Positions 43,304-52,544 of a stretch of DNA of 64,000 nucleotides are shown here, in pieces; position 1 is the first letter of the stretch, and every line of letters starts with the position of its first letter. Under the pieces are notes generated by a model, which did no database searches, was not told the DNA's origin, and saw only the letters and a list, made by a program, of their open reading frames with translations. The DNA comes from JADJPG01 sp964491875 (GTDB taxonomy: Bacteria > Verrucomicrobiota > Verrucomicrobiia > Limisphaerales > JADJPG01): NCBI GenBank assembly GCA_964491875.1, contig CAZBIC010000003.1, positions 124,001 to 188,000 on the forward strand, written 5' to 3'. Both the position numbers and the translations under genes were made by a program.

Positions 43304-45223
43304 ATGAAAACAAAACAACAGAGTCGGTTCAGGATAGGTCGTGTGAAACATGCGCTGCTGGCGCTCGTCGCCGGCATCTTTTTACTCGCATTCCCCGGAC
43401 GCGCGAAGGCCGCCACCATCGTCGATATTGCCGTGGGCAATTCCGATTTCTCCACGCTGGTTACGGCGGTGCAGGCGGCTTCCCTGATTGAAACGTTGCA
43501 AGGGCCGGGACCGTTCACGGTCTTCGCGCCGAACAACGCGGCGTTTGCGAAGCTGCCGGCGGAAACGCTGAACGGTTTACTCCAAAATCCGGAGAAGCTC
43601 CGGCAAGTGCTGCTGTATCACGTCGTGCCGGGTCGCGTGCGAAGCACCGATTTGGTTGCCGGCAAAGTCGTGACGGCGCAAGGCGCGGCAGTGACGGTGA
43701 ACCTGACCGGTGGAGTAAAAGTGAACGATTCCTCGGTGATCGCGACGGACATCGAGGCGAGCAACGGAATCATCCACGTCATCGACACAGTGCTACTGCC
43801 GCCGCCGAACATCGTGGAGATCGCGGCGTCGAACGCTGACTTCAGTACGCTGGTTACGGCGGTGCAGGCGGCTTCCCTGGTTGAAACGTTGCAAGGGTCC
43901 GGACCGTTCACGGTCTTCGCACCGAACAACGCGGCGTTTGCGAAGCTGCCGGCGGAGACTCTCAATGGTCTGCTCCAGAACCCCGAGAAGCTTCGCCAGA
44001 TTCTTTTGTATCACGTCGTGCCGGGTCGCGTGCGGAGCACTGATCTGGTCGCTGGCAAAGTGGTGACGGCGCAGGGCGCGGCAGTGACGGTGAACCTGAC
44101 CGGTGGAGTGACAGTGAACGATTCCTCGGTGATCGCAACGGACATCGAGGCGAGCAACGGAATCATTCACGTCATCGACACAGTGCTGCTTCCGCCGCCG
44201 AACATCGTGGAGATCGCGGCGTCCAATCCGGACTTCAGCACGCTCGTCGCCGCCGTGCAGGCCGCGGGGCTGGTGGACTTGTTGCAGAAGCCGAGGCCGT
44301 TCACCGTGTTTGCTCCGAACAACGCGGCGTTTGCCAAGTTGCCGCCCGGGACGGTGGAGGCGCTTCTCGCGGATACCAACCGCCTTCGCACGATTCTCTT
44401 GTATCACCTCGTGCGCGGCCGGGTGCGGAGCACCGACTTGGAGGCGGGAAAAGTGATCACCGTCCAAGGCAGCGCGGCGACCGTCAGTTTGACGGGCGGA
44501 GTGAAGGTGAATGAGTCGTCAGTGATTGCTGCGGACATTGAGGCGAGCAACGGAATCATTCACGTGATCGACACGGTGTTGCTTCCGCCGCCGAACATCG
44601 TGGAGATTGCGGCGTCCAATCCGGACTTCAGCACGCTCGTGACGGCAGTGCAGGCGGCTGGGCTGGTGGAAACACTGCAGGCTGCCGGACCGTACACCGT
44701 CTTCGCACCGAACAACGCGGCGTTTGCGAAGTTGCCGCCCGGCGCGTTGAACGCCTTGCTCGCTGACACCAATCAGCTCCGCCATTTGTTGCTCTATCAC
44801 CTAAATCACGGTCCGCGTCTGCGCGCGGCGAATCTCGCGACCGGGAGGATTCCGACCATGCAGGGGGCGCAGGCCAATGTGACGGTGAGCGAGGCTGGAG
44901 TTCGCATCAACAATTCGGCGGTCGTTGCCGCGGACATCGAAGCGGTCAATGGAATCATTCACGTCATCGACACAGTACTGTCGCCGACCGACGGTTTCAG
45001 CGGTGTGGAGCTCTCGCTCGGAGTGAAGGCGGGCGCCGCGACCGTGGTCTGGCCTCTCATCTTGGGCAAACAACATGTGCTCGAATCAGCCGTGTCGGTG
45101 ACGGGGCCATGGACGGCGACGACCAACGCCGTCGTCATTGCCAACGGGGTGAACAAGACACAGCTCCCGTCCGCTGGCGCTCAGCAATACTTCCGCTTGC
45201 GCGAAGTGCCCGCGACGGAATGA
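43304..45223 (+). CDS. Secreted protein with four fasciclin (FAS1) domains
   Basis: 639 residues with a signal peptide (ALLALVAGIFLLAFPGRAKA). Four FAS1 units of exactly 131 residues follow, at about 38-168, 169-299, 300-430 and 431-561, each with DFSTLVTAVQAA, PFTVFAPNNAAFAKLP, LLYHVV/L and SNGIIHVIDTVL. Units 1 and 2 are almost identical; units 3 and 4 diverge more. FAS1 domains mediate adhesion. The C-terminal 80 residues (VVWPLILGKQHVLESAVSV, GPW, YFRLREV) are a beta-rich tail of a type I associate with exported proteins in this phylum. A terminator follows. Confidence 0.92.
   Translation: MKTKQQSRFRIGRVKHALLALVAGIFLLAFPGRAKAATIVDIAVGNSDFSTLVTAVQAASLIETLQGPGPFTVFAPNNAAFAKLPAETLNGLLQNPEKLRQVLLYHVVPGRVRSTDLVAGKVVTAQGAAVTVNLTGGVKVNDSSVIATDIEASNGIIHVIDTVLLPPPNIVEIAASNADFSTLVTAVQAASLVETLQGSGPFTVFAPNNAAFAKLPAETLNGLLQNPEKLRQILLYHVVPGRVRSTDLVAGKVVTAQGAAVTVNLTGGVTVNDSSVIATDIEASNGIIHVIDTVLLPPPNIVEIAASNPDFSTLVAAVQAAGLVDLLQKPRPFTVFAPNNAAFAKLPPGTVEALLADTNRLRTILLYHLVRGRVRSTDLEAGKVITVQGSAATVSLTGGVKVNESSVIAADIEASNGIIHVIDTVLLPPPNIVEIAASNPDFSTLVTAVQAAGLVETLQAAGPYTVFAPNNAAFAKLPPGALNALLADTNQLRHLLLYHLNHGPRLRAANLATGRIPTMQGAQANVTVSEAGVRINNSAVVAADIEAVNGIIHVIDTVLSPTDGFSGVELSLGVKAGAATVVWPLILGKQHVLESAVSVTGPWTATTNAVVIANGVNKTQLPSAGAQQYFRLREVPATE
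43415..44986 (+). repeat. Four tandem 393-bp repeats within the fasciclin gene
   Basis: Equivalent positions recur at 43415, 43808, 44201 and 44594. Long identical DNA tracts link units 1 and 2 (for example around the PNNAAFAKLPAETLNGLL codons), which indicates recent duplication or gene conversion. Confidence 0.9.
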
Positions 45224-45260
45224 CGGGCTGAATCCAATTCGCGAATCCAGAAATCCAGAG

Positions 45261-45293
45261 TGCGGCGGAGACGAAATGTCTTCGCCGCATTTT
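45261..45293 (+). terminator. Rho-independent terminator after the fasciclin gene
   Basis: 12-bp stem TGCGGCGGAGAC/GTCTTCGCCGCA with one G-T mismatch and a GAAAT loop, followed by TTTT. Confidence 0.8.
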
Positions 45294-45298
45294 CGTCA

Positions 45299-46990
45299 CT
45301 AGGGCTTGGCGGGAGGCGGAGTGAGCCGGGCGATTTCCTCCTGGCAGCGCTTCATCTCCGCGGCGTTACTCATGCGCTTTGCGACGGGCAGCATGGCCTG
45401 ATAAATCTTCAGCGCGTCAGGGTAGCTGGGGTTCTCGGTCAAGACGGCGTTGTAATGGGCATAGGAGCGATCATCCGGTCCGTAAACCGCGCGACGTTCA
45501 GCGGCTTTGATGAGAAGACGAACGCGTTGTTGCGGAGTCGGGCCGCGGCGCAACGCGACTTCGTAGGTGTCCACCGCGTCACCGAGACTGCCCTTGGCCC
45601 AATAGTAGTCGGCAAGTTTCTCGGTCAGCGTCGCGCTCTGGCGATGGATCGGTTGGGCCTCGATGTAGCGGGCCAGTTCCTGTGGCTTGGAGCCCATTCC
45701 TTCGTTTCGAATCACCACCATCAAATGCGCCCACTCGACGAGTTTGTTGGTGTCGCTTTCCAGATCCTTCATCACGACGTTGAGATTGCGTCCCCAGGGC
45801 CGGTAGAGTGGATCGCCGATTACGGTGGTCTGCCACGACAGGCAGTTCTGGGAGGCGTAGGCAGCTTCGCCGAAGCTGAATCCGCCATGGAGGAAGCGGG
45901 ACACGAAGCTGTTGATGTCCGGCGTGAGCGTCAGGTAAGGCTCGTCCACGGCGCCCATGGTGCAGGTTGCACCTTTTTCCAACAACGTTCCCACCCACGA
46001 CCTGTTGGCGGTGCGAATCGTCGCGGCACCAAACGAATAAAGATGGTAGGCAAACGCGCCGGGCATGAATTCGACGGAAGGCCGAGTGAATGGTCCGGTC
46101 ACGGTCTGATCATACCAACCTGCGTAGACGGCCACTTGTGCCATCGGGAATCCTGCGGTGAAGGTCGCCGGTTTTTCGTCGAGCTCGGTATCGAATCCGA
46201 ACAGCTTCGAGCTCTTGGCGGCGGCAACAATCAGGTCGTCGCCAATGCGGTAGCTGTCGTTGGTGGCCAGGCCGCGCGCATCGAAATAGCCCCGGCCCCA
46301 GAGGCCGTTCGTCTCGGCTTCCATCGCTTTGTCGACAAGTCCTTTGGCGATCTTGGCGGAGGGACCATCAAGTCGGGTCACCATCAACAGGCCGTTCATC
46401 GTGTTGATCTGGGCGGCGTTGGTGACGTTGTAGAACGGGTTCGGCAACGGTCCGGCCCACGGGATTTTCTGATCACTGATCGGCAGCAGGGCCAGTTGGG
46501 TGTCGACCGCGGCTTCGTTGCGCTGCATCTCGGGCTGGAGCTTTTCCGTGTTGGGTTCGACGAGGGTTGGATCCTTTGCGATCTTGGTGGGGACACCGTA
46601 GCACAGCGCGGCGTAGCGGATGCGGGCTTCGAGAACTTTGCGGAAGGGCACGAAGTTGTCCGGCGTTCCGGCGGGCTTGTTGGTGGCGGGACCGAAGGTG
46701 AGGAGCTTTGATTCCTCGAGCTTCTTCAGCAACGGCTGGTGCAGTTGTTCGAGGTATTCCTTGCGGGACATCGTCTCGCCGGTCGGCAGTTCGAGCCCGA
46801 TGATCTGGTCCTTCGGCACCTGGCGCCGTTCCGCGTAGTATTCGGCGACTTCCTTCGATTCCGGCACTCGGGAATTGTAGACGACGACGACTTCGGGCGA
46901 GCCCGAGGCGGAAGACGCGCTTAGCGTGGCGCAGAGGGTGGTTAGTGCGGAGAGAGCGCGGTAACGGGAGGTAAGGGCGCGAAGGATCAT
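45299..46990 (-). CDS. Secreted TIGR03790 family protein
   Basis: 563 residues from ATG 46990 (a GTG at 46999 is in frame). Signal-like N-terminus, then the family start EVVVVYNSRVPESKEVAEYY and AERRQVPKDQIIGLELP. The central part has RIRYAALCYGVPTKI, GLLMVTRLDGPSAKIAKGLV and GRGYFDARG, and the later GFSFGEAAYASQNCLSWQTT before IGDPLYRP. A helical TPR-like region (about 430-550) ends it. TIGR03790 proteins are exported and found mainly in Verrucomicrobiota, Planctomycetota and relatives; the C..., GDPL pattern recalls gingipain-like peptidase folds but activity is unproven. Confidence 0.82.
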   Translation of the reverse strand: MILRALTSRYRALSALTTLCATLSASSASGSPEVVVVYNSRVPESKEVAEYYAERRQVPKDQIIGLELPTGETMSRKEYLEQLHQPLLKKLEESKLLTFGPATNKPAGTPDNFVPFRKVLEARIRYAALCYGVPTKIAKDPTLVEPNTEKLQPEMQRNEAAVDTQLALLPISDQKIPWAGPLPNPFYNVTNAAQINTMNGLLMVTRLDGPSAKIAKGLVDKAMEAETNGLWGRGYFDARGLATNDSYRIGDDLIVAAAKSSKLFGFDTELDEKPATFTAGFPMAQVAVYAGWYDQTVTGPFTRPSVEFMPGAFAYHLYSFGAATIRTANRSWVGTLLEKGATCTMGAVDEPYLTLTPDINSFVSRFLHGGFSFGEAAYASQNCLSWQTTVIGDPLYRPWGRNLNVVMKDLESDTNKLVEWAHLMVVIRNEGMGSKPQELARYIEAQPIHRQSATLTEKLADYYWAKGSLGDAVDTYEVALRRGPTPQQRVRLLIKAAERRAVYGPDDRSYAHYNAVLTENPSYPDALKIYQAMLPVAKRMSNAAEMKRCQEEIARLTPPPAKP

Positions 46991-47005
46991 AATAAGCACG
47001 TTGGT

Positions 47006-47791
47006 TTATGGCACGCTGACTTCCAAACCGTCATACGCGAAGAACACGCCCGCTGGCAATTCTTCTTGGGCGATGTCGTGGTCGTAATCGTGGGTGAGAT
47101 GGGTGAAATACGTGCGCGGCGCGCCAATACGCCGGGCGGTGGTCAGAGCTTCGTCGAAACACATGTGCGTGGGATGCGGCTCATAGCGGAGCGCGTCGAG
47201 CACGCATACTTCCACGCCGCGAATCTCCTCAATCGCAGCGTCTGGCACTTCCTTGCAGTCGCTCAAATACGCGAGCTTCTTCACGCCGTCTTGCGTGAAA
47301 AGGAAGCCGCTGGAGGTCGCACGCCCGTGCGGCAACGGATAACTCGTCACCTGCAAATCGCCGATGCGGAACGGTCCATCGATGACGTGTTGTTCCGGCA
47401 TGAAATAGCCTTTCGGCCACGGGCCTTCGTGAAACGCATAGGCGAACACCCGCTTCAACGCCTCCATGGTCGGAGCGCTGGCGTAGATGGGCAGGGTGGC
47501 GTTGCCCCGCAAGTCGCAGAAGCGCCGGCAGTCGTCGAGGCCCATGATGTGGTCGGCGTGGGCGTGGGTGATCAATACGGCATCAAGGTGACGGATCTTT
47601 TCGCGGAGGATCTGGATGCGAAATTCCGGCGGCGTGTCGACGACGACTTTGACCGAGTCGGTCGCGATATAAATCGCGGGGCGCGTCCGGTGATTTTTGG
47701 GATTGGCGAGGAACGATTCGGAATAATCCCAGCCGATGATGGGCACGCCCTGCGAAGTGCCCGAACCGAGGAAGGTGAAGGAAAACGACAT
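47006..47791 (-). CDS. MBL-fold phosphodiesterase, PhnP-like
   Basis: 261 residues from ATG 47791. FTFLGSGTSQGVPIIGW is the classic PhnP/RNase Z-like start, followed by ITHAHADHIMGLDD (H76, H78, D80, H81), YPLPHGRATSSGFLF, LAYLSDCKEVPDAA and FTHLTHDYDH. PhnP hydrolyses 1,2-cyclic ribose phosphate in phosphonate use, but similar enzymes exist in genomes without phn genes, and no phn gene is visible here. The stop is 15 bp from the start of the TIGR03790 gene, so they may be co-transcribed. Confidence 0.88.
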   Translation of the reverse strand: MSFSFTFLGSGTSQGVPIIGWDYSESFLANPKNHRTRPAIYIATDSVKVVVDTPPEFRIQILREKIRHLDAVLITHAHADHIMGLDDCRRFCDLRGNATLPIYASAPTMEALKRVFAYAFHEGPWPKGYFMPEQHVIDGPFRIGDLQVTSYPLPHGRATSSGFLFTQDGVKKLAYLSDCKEVPDAAIEEIRGVEVCVLDALRYEPHPTHMCFDEALTTARRIGAPRTYFTHLTHDYDHDIAQEELPAGVFFAYDGLEVSVP

Positions 47792-47965
47792 GAATCAAGC
47801 CCTCAATCCCGTGTAACCAATTCGGAGGTGGATTGCCGGGCCGGGCCGGGGGAACGAGGCGGATTCCGCGCGCTCTGCAAGTTTCGTGGTTGGAACAGGC
47901 ATGCCTAAGATTTCTTTTGCCGAACCTTAGCACAGCGGCCAAATTCGGCGCGAAGAAATTCCGTC

Positions 47966-49642
47966 ATGCTGACCACGCTGCGCATCAAAAATCTCGCCCT
48001 CGTTGCGGACCTGACGCTGGAACTCCAGCCGGGCCTGAACGTCATCACCGGCGAGACGGGTGCCGGCAAGTCGATCTTGATCGGCGCGCTCAATCTCGTG
48101 CTCGGTGAACGCGCGGATCGCACGCTCATCCGCAGCGGCGCCGACGGTTGCTCGGTGGAGGCGGTCTTCGATGTGCGCAAACTCAAGGTGCCGCTGGCGG
48201 GATTCCTCGACGAGAATGGCCTTGAGCCGTGTGAAGATGGTCAGCTGGTTCTCAAGCGCACGTTCACCAACGCGGGCACGAACAAACAGTTTGTGAACGG
48301 ATCGCCCACGACGCTCCAGACGCTCAGCGCGCTTGGCGAGTGGCTGGTGGACATCCACGGTCCGCATGATCATCAGTCCCTGCTGCACGCGTCGAAGCAG
48401 CTTTCCATTCTCGATGCGTTCGGTGCGCTCCAGCCGGGCCGCGGTGCGTTCGGTGAACTGGTCCGCCGGCGTGGCGCTTTGGAAGCGGAGAAGTCCGTGT
48501 TGATCGTCGATGAGAAAACGTATGCGCAACAGCTCGACTTGTTGCGTTTCCAGGTGCGGGAAATTTCGGAAGCGAAGCTGCAGCCGGACGAGGAAACGGA
48601 GCTGGAGCAGGATTACCAGCGCGCCAGCAACGCCGCCCGGCTGCTGGAGCTGGGGCAGATGGCGTTGAACCTGTTGAGCGAGGATGACAATTCGCTCCTC
48701 TCGCAGGCGAGCTCCCTGGGGCGGACGTTGCACGAGTTGCAACGCGTCGACGCGGCTGCGTCACCACTCGCGGAGTTGCATGGTCAGTCGCTGAACGCCT
48801 TGAGCGAACTGCAGACTGAATTGTCCCGCTATATCGATCGCGTGGAGCTCGACCCGGCGCGTCTGCGCGAACTGGAGGAGCGCTTGAATCTCGTCCACTC
48901 CCTCAAGCGAAAGTACGGCGCGACGCTCGCGAGTGTGATCGAGTTCGGTGCCGAGGCGTCGCGCAAGTTACAGAGCCTGGAGCAGCGGGACGAGGAGTTG
49001 AACCGGATCAATACCGCGATCGCGAAGCTGGATGCGGAGATTCTCCGTGCGGGCCGTGACCTTTCGGCGCAGCGCCGGAAGCTGGTGCCGCAGTTGAGCA
49101 AAGCGGTGGTGAAACAGCTGGGAGCGCTGGGGTTCAAGCAAAGCCATTTCGATGTCGCGATTTCCACGGTGGAGTCGTTGTCGGCGGCGGGTTACTCGTC
49201 GAGCGGGCTCGATACGATCGAGTTTCAGTTCGCGCCGAATCCCGGTGAGCCACCGCGTCCGCTGCGGGCGATTGCGTCGTCCGGCGAGATGGCGCGAGTG
49301 ATGTTGGCGCTGAAAACGGTGCTGGCGGCGGTGGATGAAATTCCGGTGCTGGTGTTCGACGAAGTCGACGCGAATGTGGGCGGCGAGACGGCAAATGCGG
49401 TGGGCGAAAAGATGCGACAGATCGCGAAGCAGCGTCAGGTCTTATGCATCACGCATCTGGCTCCCGTTGCGGCTCATGCGGACGCGCATTACGTCGTGAG
49501 CAAGCAGGTGAAAGCCGGCCGAACGATTTCCGAAATCGAGCTGCTGGAGAAGTCGAGCCGGGTGAGCGAACTGGCCCGCATGCTGGGCGGCCAGAGCGAT
49601 GCGGCAAGAAAGCACGCCGAGGCGTTGCTGGCGGTTCCGTGA
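47966..49642 (+). CDS. recN: DNA repair protein RecN
   Basis: 558 residues, full length. SMC-like ABC ATPase: LTTLRIKNLALVADLTLEL start, Walker A ITGETGAGKSILIGALNLVL (about residues 26-45), long central coiled coil with RQ/EL-rich helices (about 160-345), signature region ASSGEMARVMLALK and Walker B VLVFDEVDANVGGETA, then QVLCITHLAPVAAHAD. RecN acts with RecA in double-strand break repair. No LexA-type operator was recognised upstream. Divergent from the PhnP-like gene. Confidence 0.96.
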   Translation: MLTTLRIKNLALVADLTLELQPGLNVITGETGAGKSILIGALNLVLGERADRTLIRSGADGCSVEAVFDVRKLKVPLAGFLDENGLEPCEDGQLVLKRTFTNAGTNKQFVNGSPTTLQTLSALGEWLVDIHGPHDHQSLLHASKQLSILDAFGALQPGRGAFGELVRRRGALEAEKSVLIVDEKTYAQQLDLLRFQVREISEAKLQPDEETELEQDYQRASNAARLLELGQMALNLLSEDDNSLLSQASSLGRTLHELQRVDAAASPLAELHGQSLNALSELQTELSRYIDRVELDPARLRELEERLNLVHSLKRKYGATLASVIEFGAEASRKLQSLEQRDEELNRINTAIAKLDAEILRAGRDLSAQRRKLVPQLSKAVVKQLGALGFKQSHFDVAISTVESLSAAGYSSSGLDTIEFQFAPNPGEPPRPLRAIASSGEMARVMLALKTVLAAVDEIPVLVFDEVDANVGGETANAVGEKMRQIAKQRQVLCITHLAPVAAHADAHYVVSKQVKAGRTISEIELLEKSSRVSELARMLGGQSDAARKHAEALLAVP

Positions 49643-49716
49643 GGCGAAACTGGTTGTTTGTGCAGTAGGAGGGAGGTGGTTTTCAATACTCTGCTGGTCA
49701 ATAGACTGGTCTTTCC

Positions 49717-49746
49717 TTGACCATGGTAGGATCGAGAAACTATAAG
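49717..49746 (+). promoter_or_regulatory. Sigma70-type promoter of the oxidoreductase gene
   Basis: TTGACC (49717-49722), 18-base spacer, TATAAG (49741-49746), 46 bases before the ATG at 49793. Confidence 0.65.
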
Positions 49747-49792
49747 TGATTCAGTTTCAACGGATGCACTAAACTCATCATTGCCAAGCGCT

Positions 49793-50848
49793 ATGCCAGA
49801 CAAGCTTCGTTGTGCGGTCATCGGGGTAGGGGGAATCGGCATGGATCACCTGCACAGTCTCACCACCTGCCATCGTGCCGCGGCGGTGGCGCTGGCGGAA
49901 ACCAATCCGCAACGCGCGAGGGAAGGGACGGTGCGGAACGGCGTCCCGCGCAGCTACTCGGATTATCATGAGCTGTTGGAGCAGCCGGATATCGACGCGG
50001 TGATCGTCGCCTTGCCTAATCATTTGCACGCGCCGGTGGTGATCGAGGCCTTGAAGGCGCGGAAGCATGTTCTGGTCGAGAAACCGATGGCGACCAGCGC
50101 GAAGGACGCGGCGAAGATGATCGAAGTCGCGAAGTCAATGAAGCGAACGTTGATGGTCGCGCAGAATTTTCGTTTCAACCGTCACACGCAGCTCGCCAAG
50201 CAGGTGATCGATCGCGGTGATCTGGGTGAGTTGTACCACATCCGATGTTTTTGGCTGAGGCGCGCCGGGATTCCGCGGATCGGCTCGTGGTTTACACAGA
50301 AGAGTCAGGCGGGCGGCGGCTGCATTTATGATCTTGGAGTTCATTTGCTCGATACGTGTCTGCATTTGATGAAGGAGTTCGATGTGACGACGGTCTCCGC
50401 CCAGACCTACTCGAAGTTCGGGACACGCGGGCTGGGTGAGATGGACTGGGGCCGGAGCGAGGTGGATCCGAAGCGCCCATTTGACGTGGAGGACTACGGC
50501 GTGGCGTTGCTGCGTTTGAAGAGTGGTCGCAGCATCTCGATGGAGGTCGGCTGGGCGTGCTTCCAGAATCAACAGGCGCGCGAGTATGGGATCGACATGT
50601 TCGGCACCGCGGCGGGGTTCAGTTTGTTTCCGTCGAAGATGTTCCGGAACACCGTGGATGCGCAGGAAACCATTCAGTACAACGCAAGCAAGGTGCCATT
50701 CCCGGAGGATCGGGTGCATCACTTCGTGCAGTGCGTGCTGGATGGGAAGAAGATGCTGGTGCCTCCGGAGGAATCGCTGAAAGTGCAGCAGGTGCTCGAT
50801 GCCTTGTATGCGTCGGCCGCCAGCGGCAAGGAAGTGCGTCTCGGTTGA
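49793..50848 (+). CDS. Gfo/Idh/MocA family oxidoreductase
   Basis: 351 residues from ATG 49793. Rossmann motif CAVIGVGGIGMDHL, then DAVIVALPNHLHAPVVIEAL and the family signature EKPMATSAKDAAKM. The C-terminal domain has GGGCIYDLGVHLLDTCLHL with the active-site Asp and His. NAD(P)-dependent oxidation or reduction of a sugar or inositol derivative is expected; substrate unknown. A good promoter precedes it. The next gene is 66 bp downstream. Confidence 0.92.
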   Translation: MPDKLRCAVIGVGGIGMDHLHSLTTCHRAAAVALAETNPQRAREGTVRNGVPRSYSDYHELLEQPDIDAVIVALPNHLHAPVVIEALKARKHVLVEKPMATSAKDAAKMIEVAKSMKRTLMVAQNFRFNRHTQLAKQVIDRGDLGELYHIRCFWLRRAGIPRIGSWFTQKSQAGGGCIYDLGVHLLDTCLHLMKEFDVTTVSAQTYSKFGTRGLGEMDWGRSEVDPKRPFDVEDYGVALLRLKSGRSISMEVGWACFQNQQAREYGIDMFGTAAGFSLFPSKMFRNTVDAQETIQYNASKVPFPEDRVHHFVQCVLDGKKMLVPPEESLKVQQVLDALYASAASGKEVRLG

Positions 50849-50914
50849 AACCAGCCCACATCGACTCATAAAGTTTCCTCGTGAGAGATTGACGGGATCC
50901 TTGTCGAAGGGTTC

Positions 50915-52447
50915 ATGTCTGACATGTCCTCTGATTCTTCTCCGTCGCTGATGCGGCGTTTGTTCAAGTATTTCGCCGGCTTTGTTGTTCTGCTGATCCT
51001 CGCCTTGCTCGGTGGCGTCATATATGTGAACTGGCGAGGTGAGAGCGAATGGCAGGCGTTCCGCAGTGAATGGGAGGCAAAGGGGGAGAAGTTTGACCCC
51101 AAGGATTTCATTCCTGCGTCGGTGCCGGATGATCAGAATTTTGCGACGACGCCGTTGCTCGCTACGCTGAATGATTTCACCAAACCTCCGGGGCAGGGGA
51201 TGCGCTGGAACAACCCGGAATTGAAGGATCGGGTTACGGCCATTGGAGCGATATTTCAGAATCAAGGCCGCCGCAAATCGCCCGCTCCGGGGCATTGGCA
51301 GCTGGGGATTTCCATGGATTTAGTTCCGTGGCAGCGGTTTCTCTCCACCAATTCCGCTGATGAAGCGGCAAGCCAGAAGGAAGCTGGGCGCGCGATACTC
51401 GATACTTTGAAGGAGTTTGATGATGAGTTTGCCGAGTTTTCTGCGGCTAGCGTGCGCCCTCATTCGGCGTTTCGCTTGGACTATAGTGAAAACTTCCGAA
51501 TGCTTCTCCCGCACCTCGCCTCGCTCAAAGGCATCTCGCAAACGTTGAGGCTGCGCGCGGTGGCGAGGCTGGCTGCGGATCAAAAGCAGGGGGCGTTCGA
51601 GGATGTGAAGTTGGGATTGCGATTTGCGGACATTTTGAAGAGCGAGCCGCTGTTGATTTCGCAGTTGGTCCGCATTGCGTCGCTCCAGCTTGCCATGCAG
51701 CCGTTGTGGGAAGGTGCGGTACGACATGAGTGGTCGGAGACACAGTTGGTCGAGTTTCAGCAGATTCTGGCAAAGATGGATTTTCTCGCCTCCTACGGAG
51801 TCGCCATCCGGACGGAGCGCGCGTTTGGGAATGCCACGATTGACGAATTGAGAACGGGCAAGATTCCGTTTTCCAGCTTGGGAGATGTGGGAGACGGAAT
51901 GCCGGGTGGAGCGAATGGCGTGAGTCGTTTCATCCCCGCGGGCTGGTATCGATTGAATCAATTGACCCTGAACCGGCTGTTTCAAGAACGGTGTCTGCCG
52001 GTGATCGACGCCGAAAAACACCGCGTGCATACTGACCTTGCCAACAGGATTGACGAGGCACCAGATTTAAAGGGGGATGGTATGTTCAACATATTTGCCA
52101 GGCTGATGTTTCCGGCGGTGGGCAAATCGGCATCGAAATTCGCTCACGCCCAGGCGTCCGGGGATCTTGCATTGACGGCATGTGCCTTGGAGCGATACCG
52201 GCTCAAACACGGAAAGTATCCGTCGAATCTCGATCCACTTGTGCCCGATTTCATCGAACGAATCCCGGTCGACGTCATTACCGGTGAGTTGCCTAAGTAT
52301 CGGTTGGAGGCGGACGGACGGTTTGTGTTGTATTCGGTGGGATGGAATCAACTCGACGAGGACGGGCAGCCGGGCGCGACAAAGTCCGGCAATGCGGTGG
52401 ATGCGCTGAATGGCGACTGGTGCTGGCAGCTTCCTGCCGCGCCGTAG
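50915..52447 (+). CDS. Membrane-anchored protein of unknown function
   Basis: 510 residues. A single N-terminal helix (about residues 15-40, YFAGFVVLLILALLGGVIYV) anchors a large helical domain of about 430 residues. The C-terminal segment LALTACALERYRLKHGKYPS followed by NLDPLVPDFI and LYSVGWNQLDEDG is a recurrent ending, resembling the globular end of type II secretion pseudopilin-like or verrucomicrobial exported proteins. No catalytic motif. Probably outside the cytoplasm. Confidence 0.7.
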   Translation: MSDMSSDSSPSLMRRLFKYFAGFVVLLILALLGGVIYVNWRGESEWQAFRSEWEAKGEKFDPKDFIPASVPDDQNFATTPLLATLNDFTKPPGQGMRWNNPELKDRVTAIGAIFQNQGRRKSPAPGHWQLGISMDLVPWQRFLSTNSADEAASQKEAGRAILDTLKEFDDEFAEFSAASVRPHSAFRLDYSENFRMLLPHLASLKGISQTLRLRAVARLAADQKQGAFEDVKLGLRFADILKSEPLLISQLVRIASLQLAMQPLWEGAVRHEWSETQLVEFQQILAKMDFLASYGVAIRTERAFGNATIDELRTGKIPFSSLGDVGDGMPGGANGVSRFIPAGWYRLNQLTLNRLFQERCLPVIDAEKHRVHTDLANRIDEAPDLKGDGMFNIFARLMFPAVGKSASKFAHAQASGDLALTACALERYRLKHGKYPSNLDPLVPDFIERIPVDVITGELPKYRLEADGRFVLYSVGWNQLDEDGQPGATKSGNAVDALNGDWCWQLPAAP

Positions 52448-52544
52448 TTACAGCCTTTTGCCCGGCGAATCGTCCTTCGAATTATCACGAGGCTCGTTCC
52501 TTGACCCTATGAAGGGGCGCTCCTAGTATCCGCCCGCCTCTTGC

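Noticed and set aside
43415..44986. Tandem repeats considered as a CRISPR-like array
   Set aside because: 393-bp units are coding and in frame; no short repeat-spacer pattern exists anywhere in the window.
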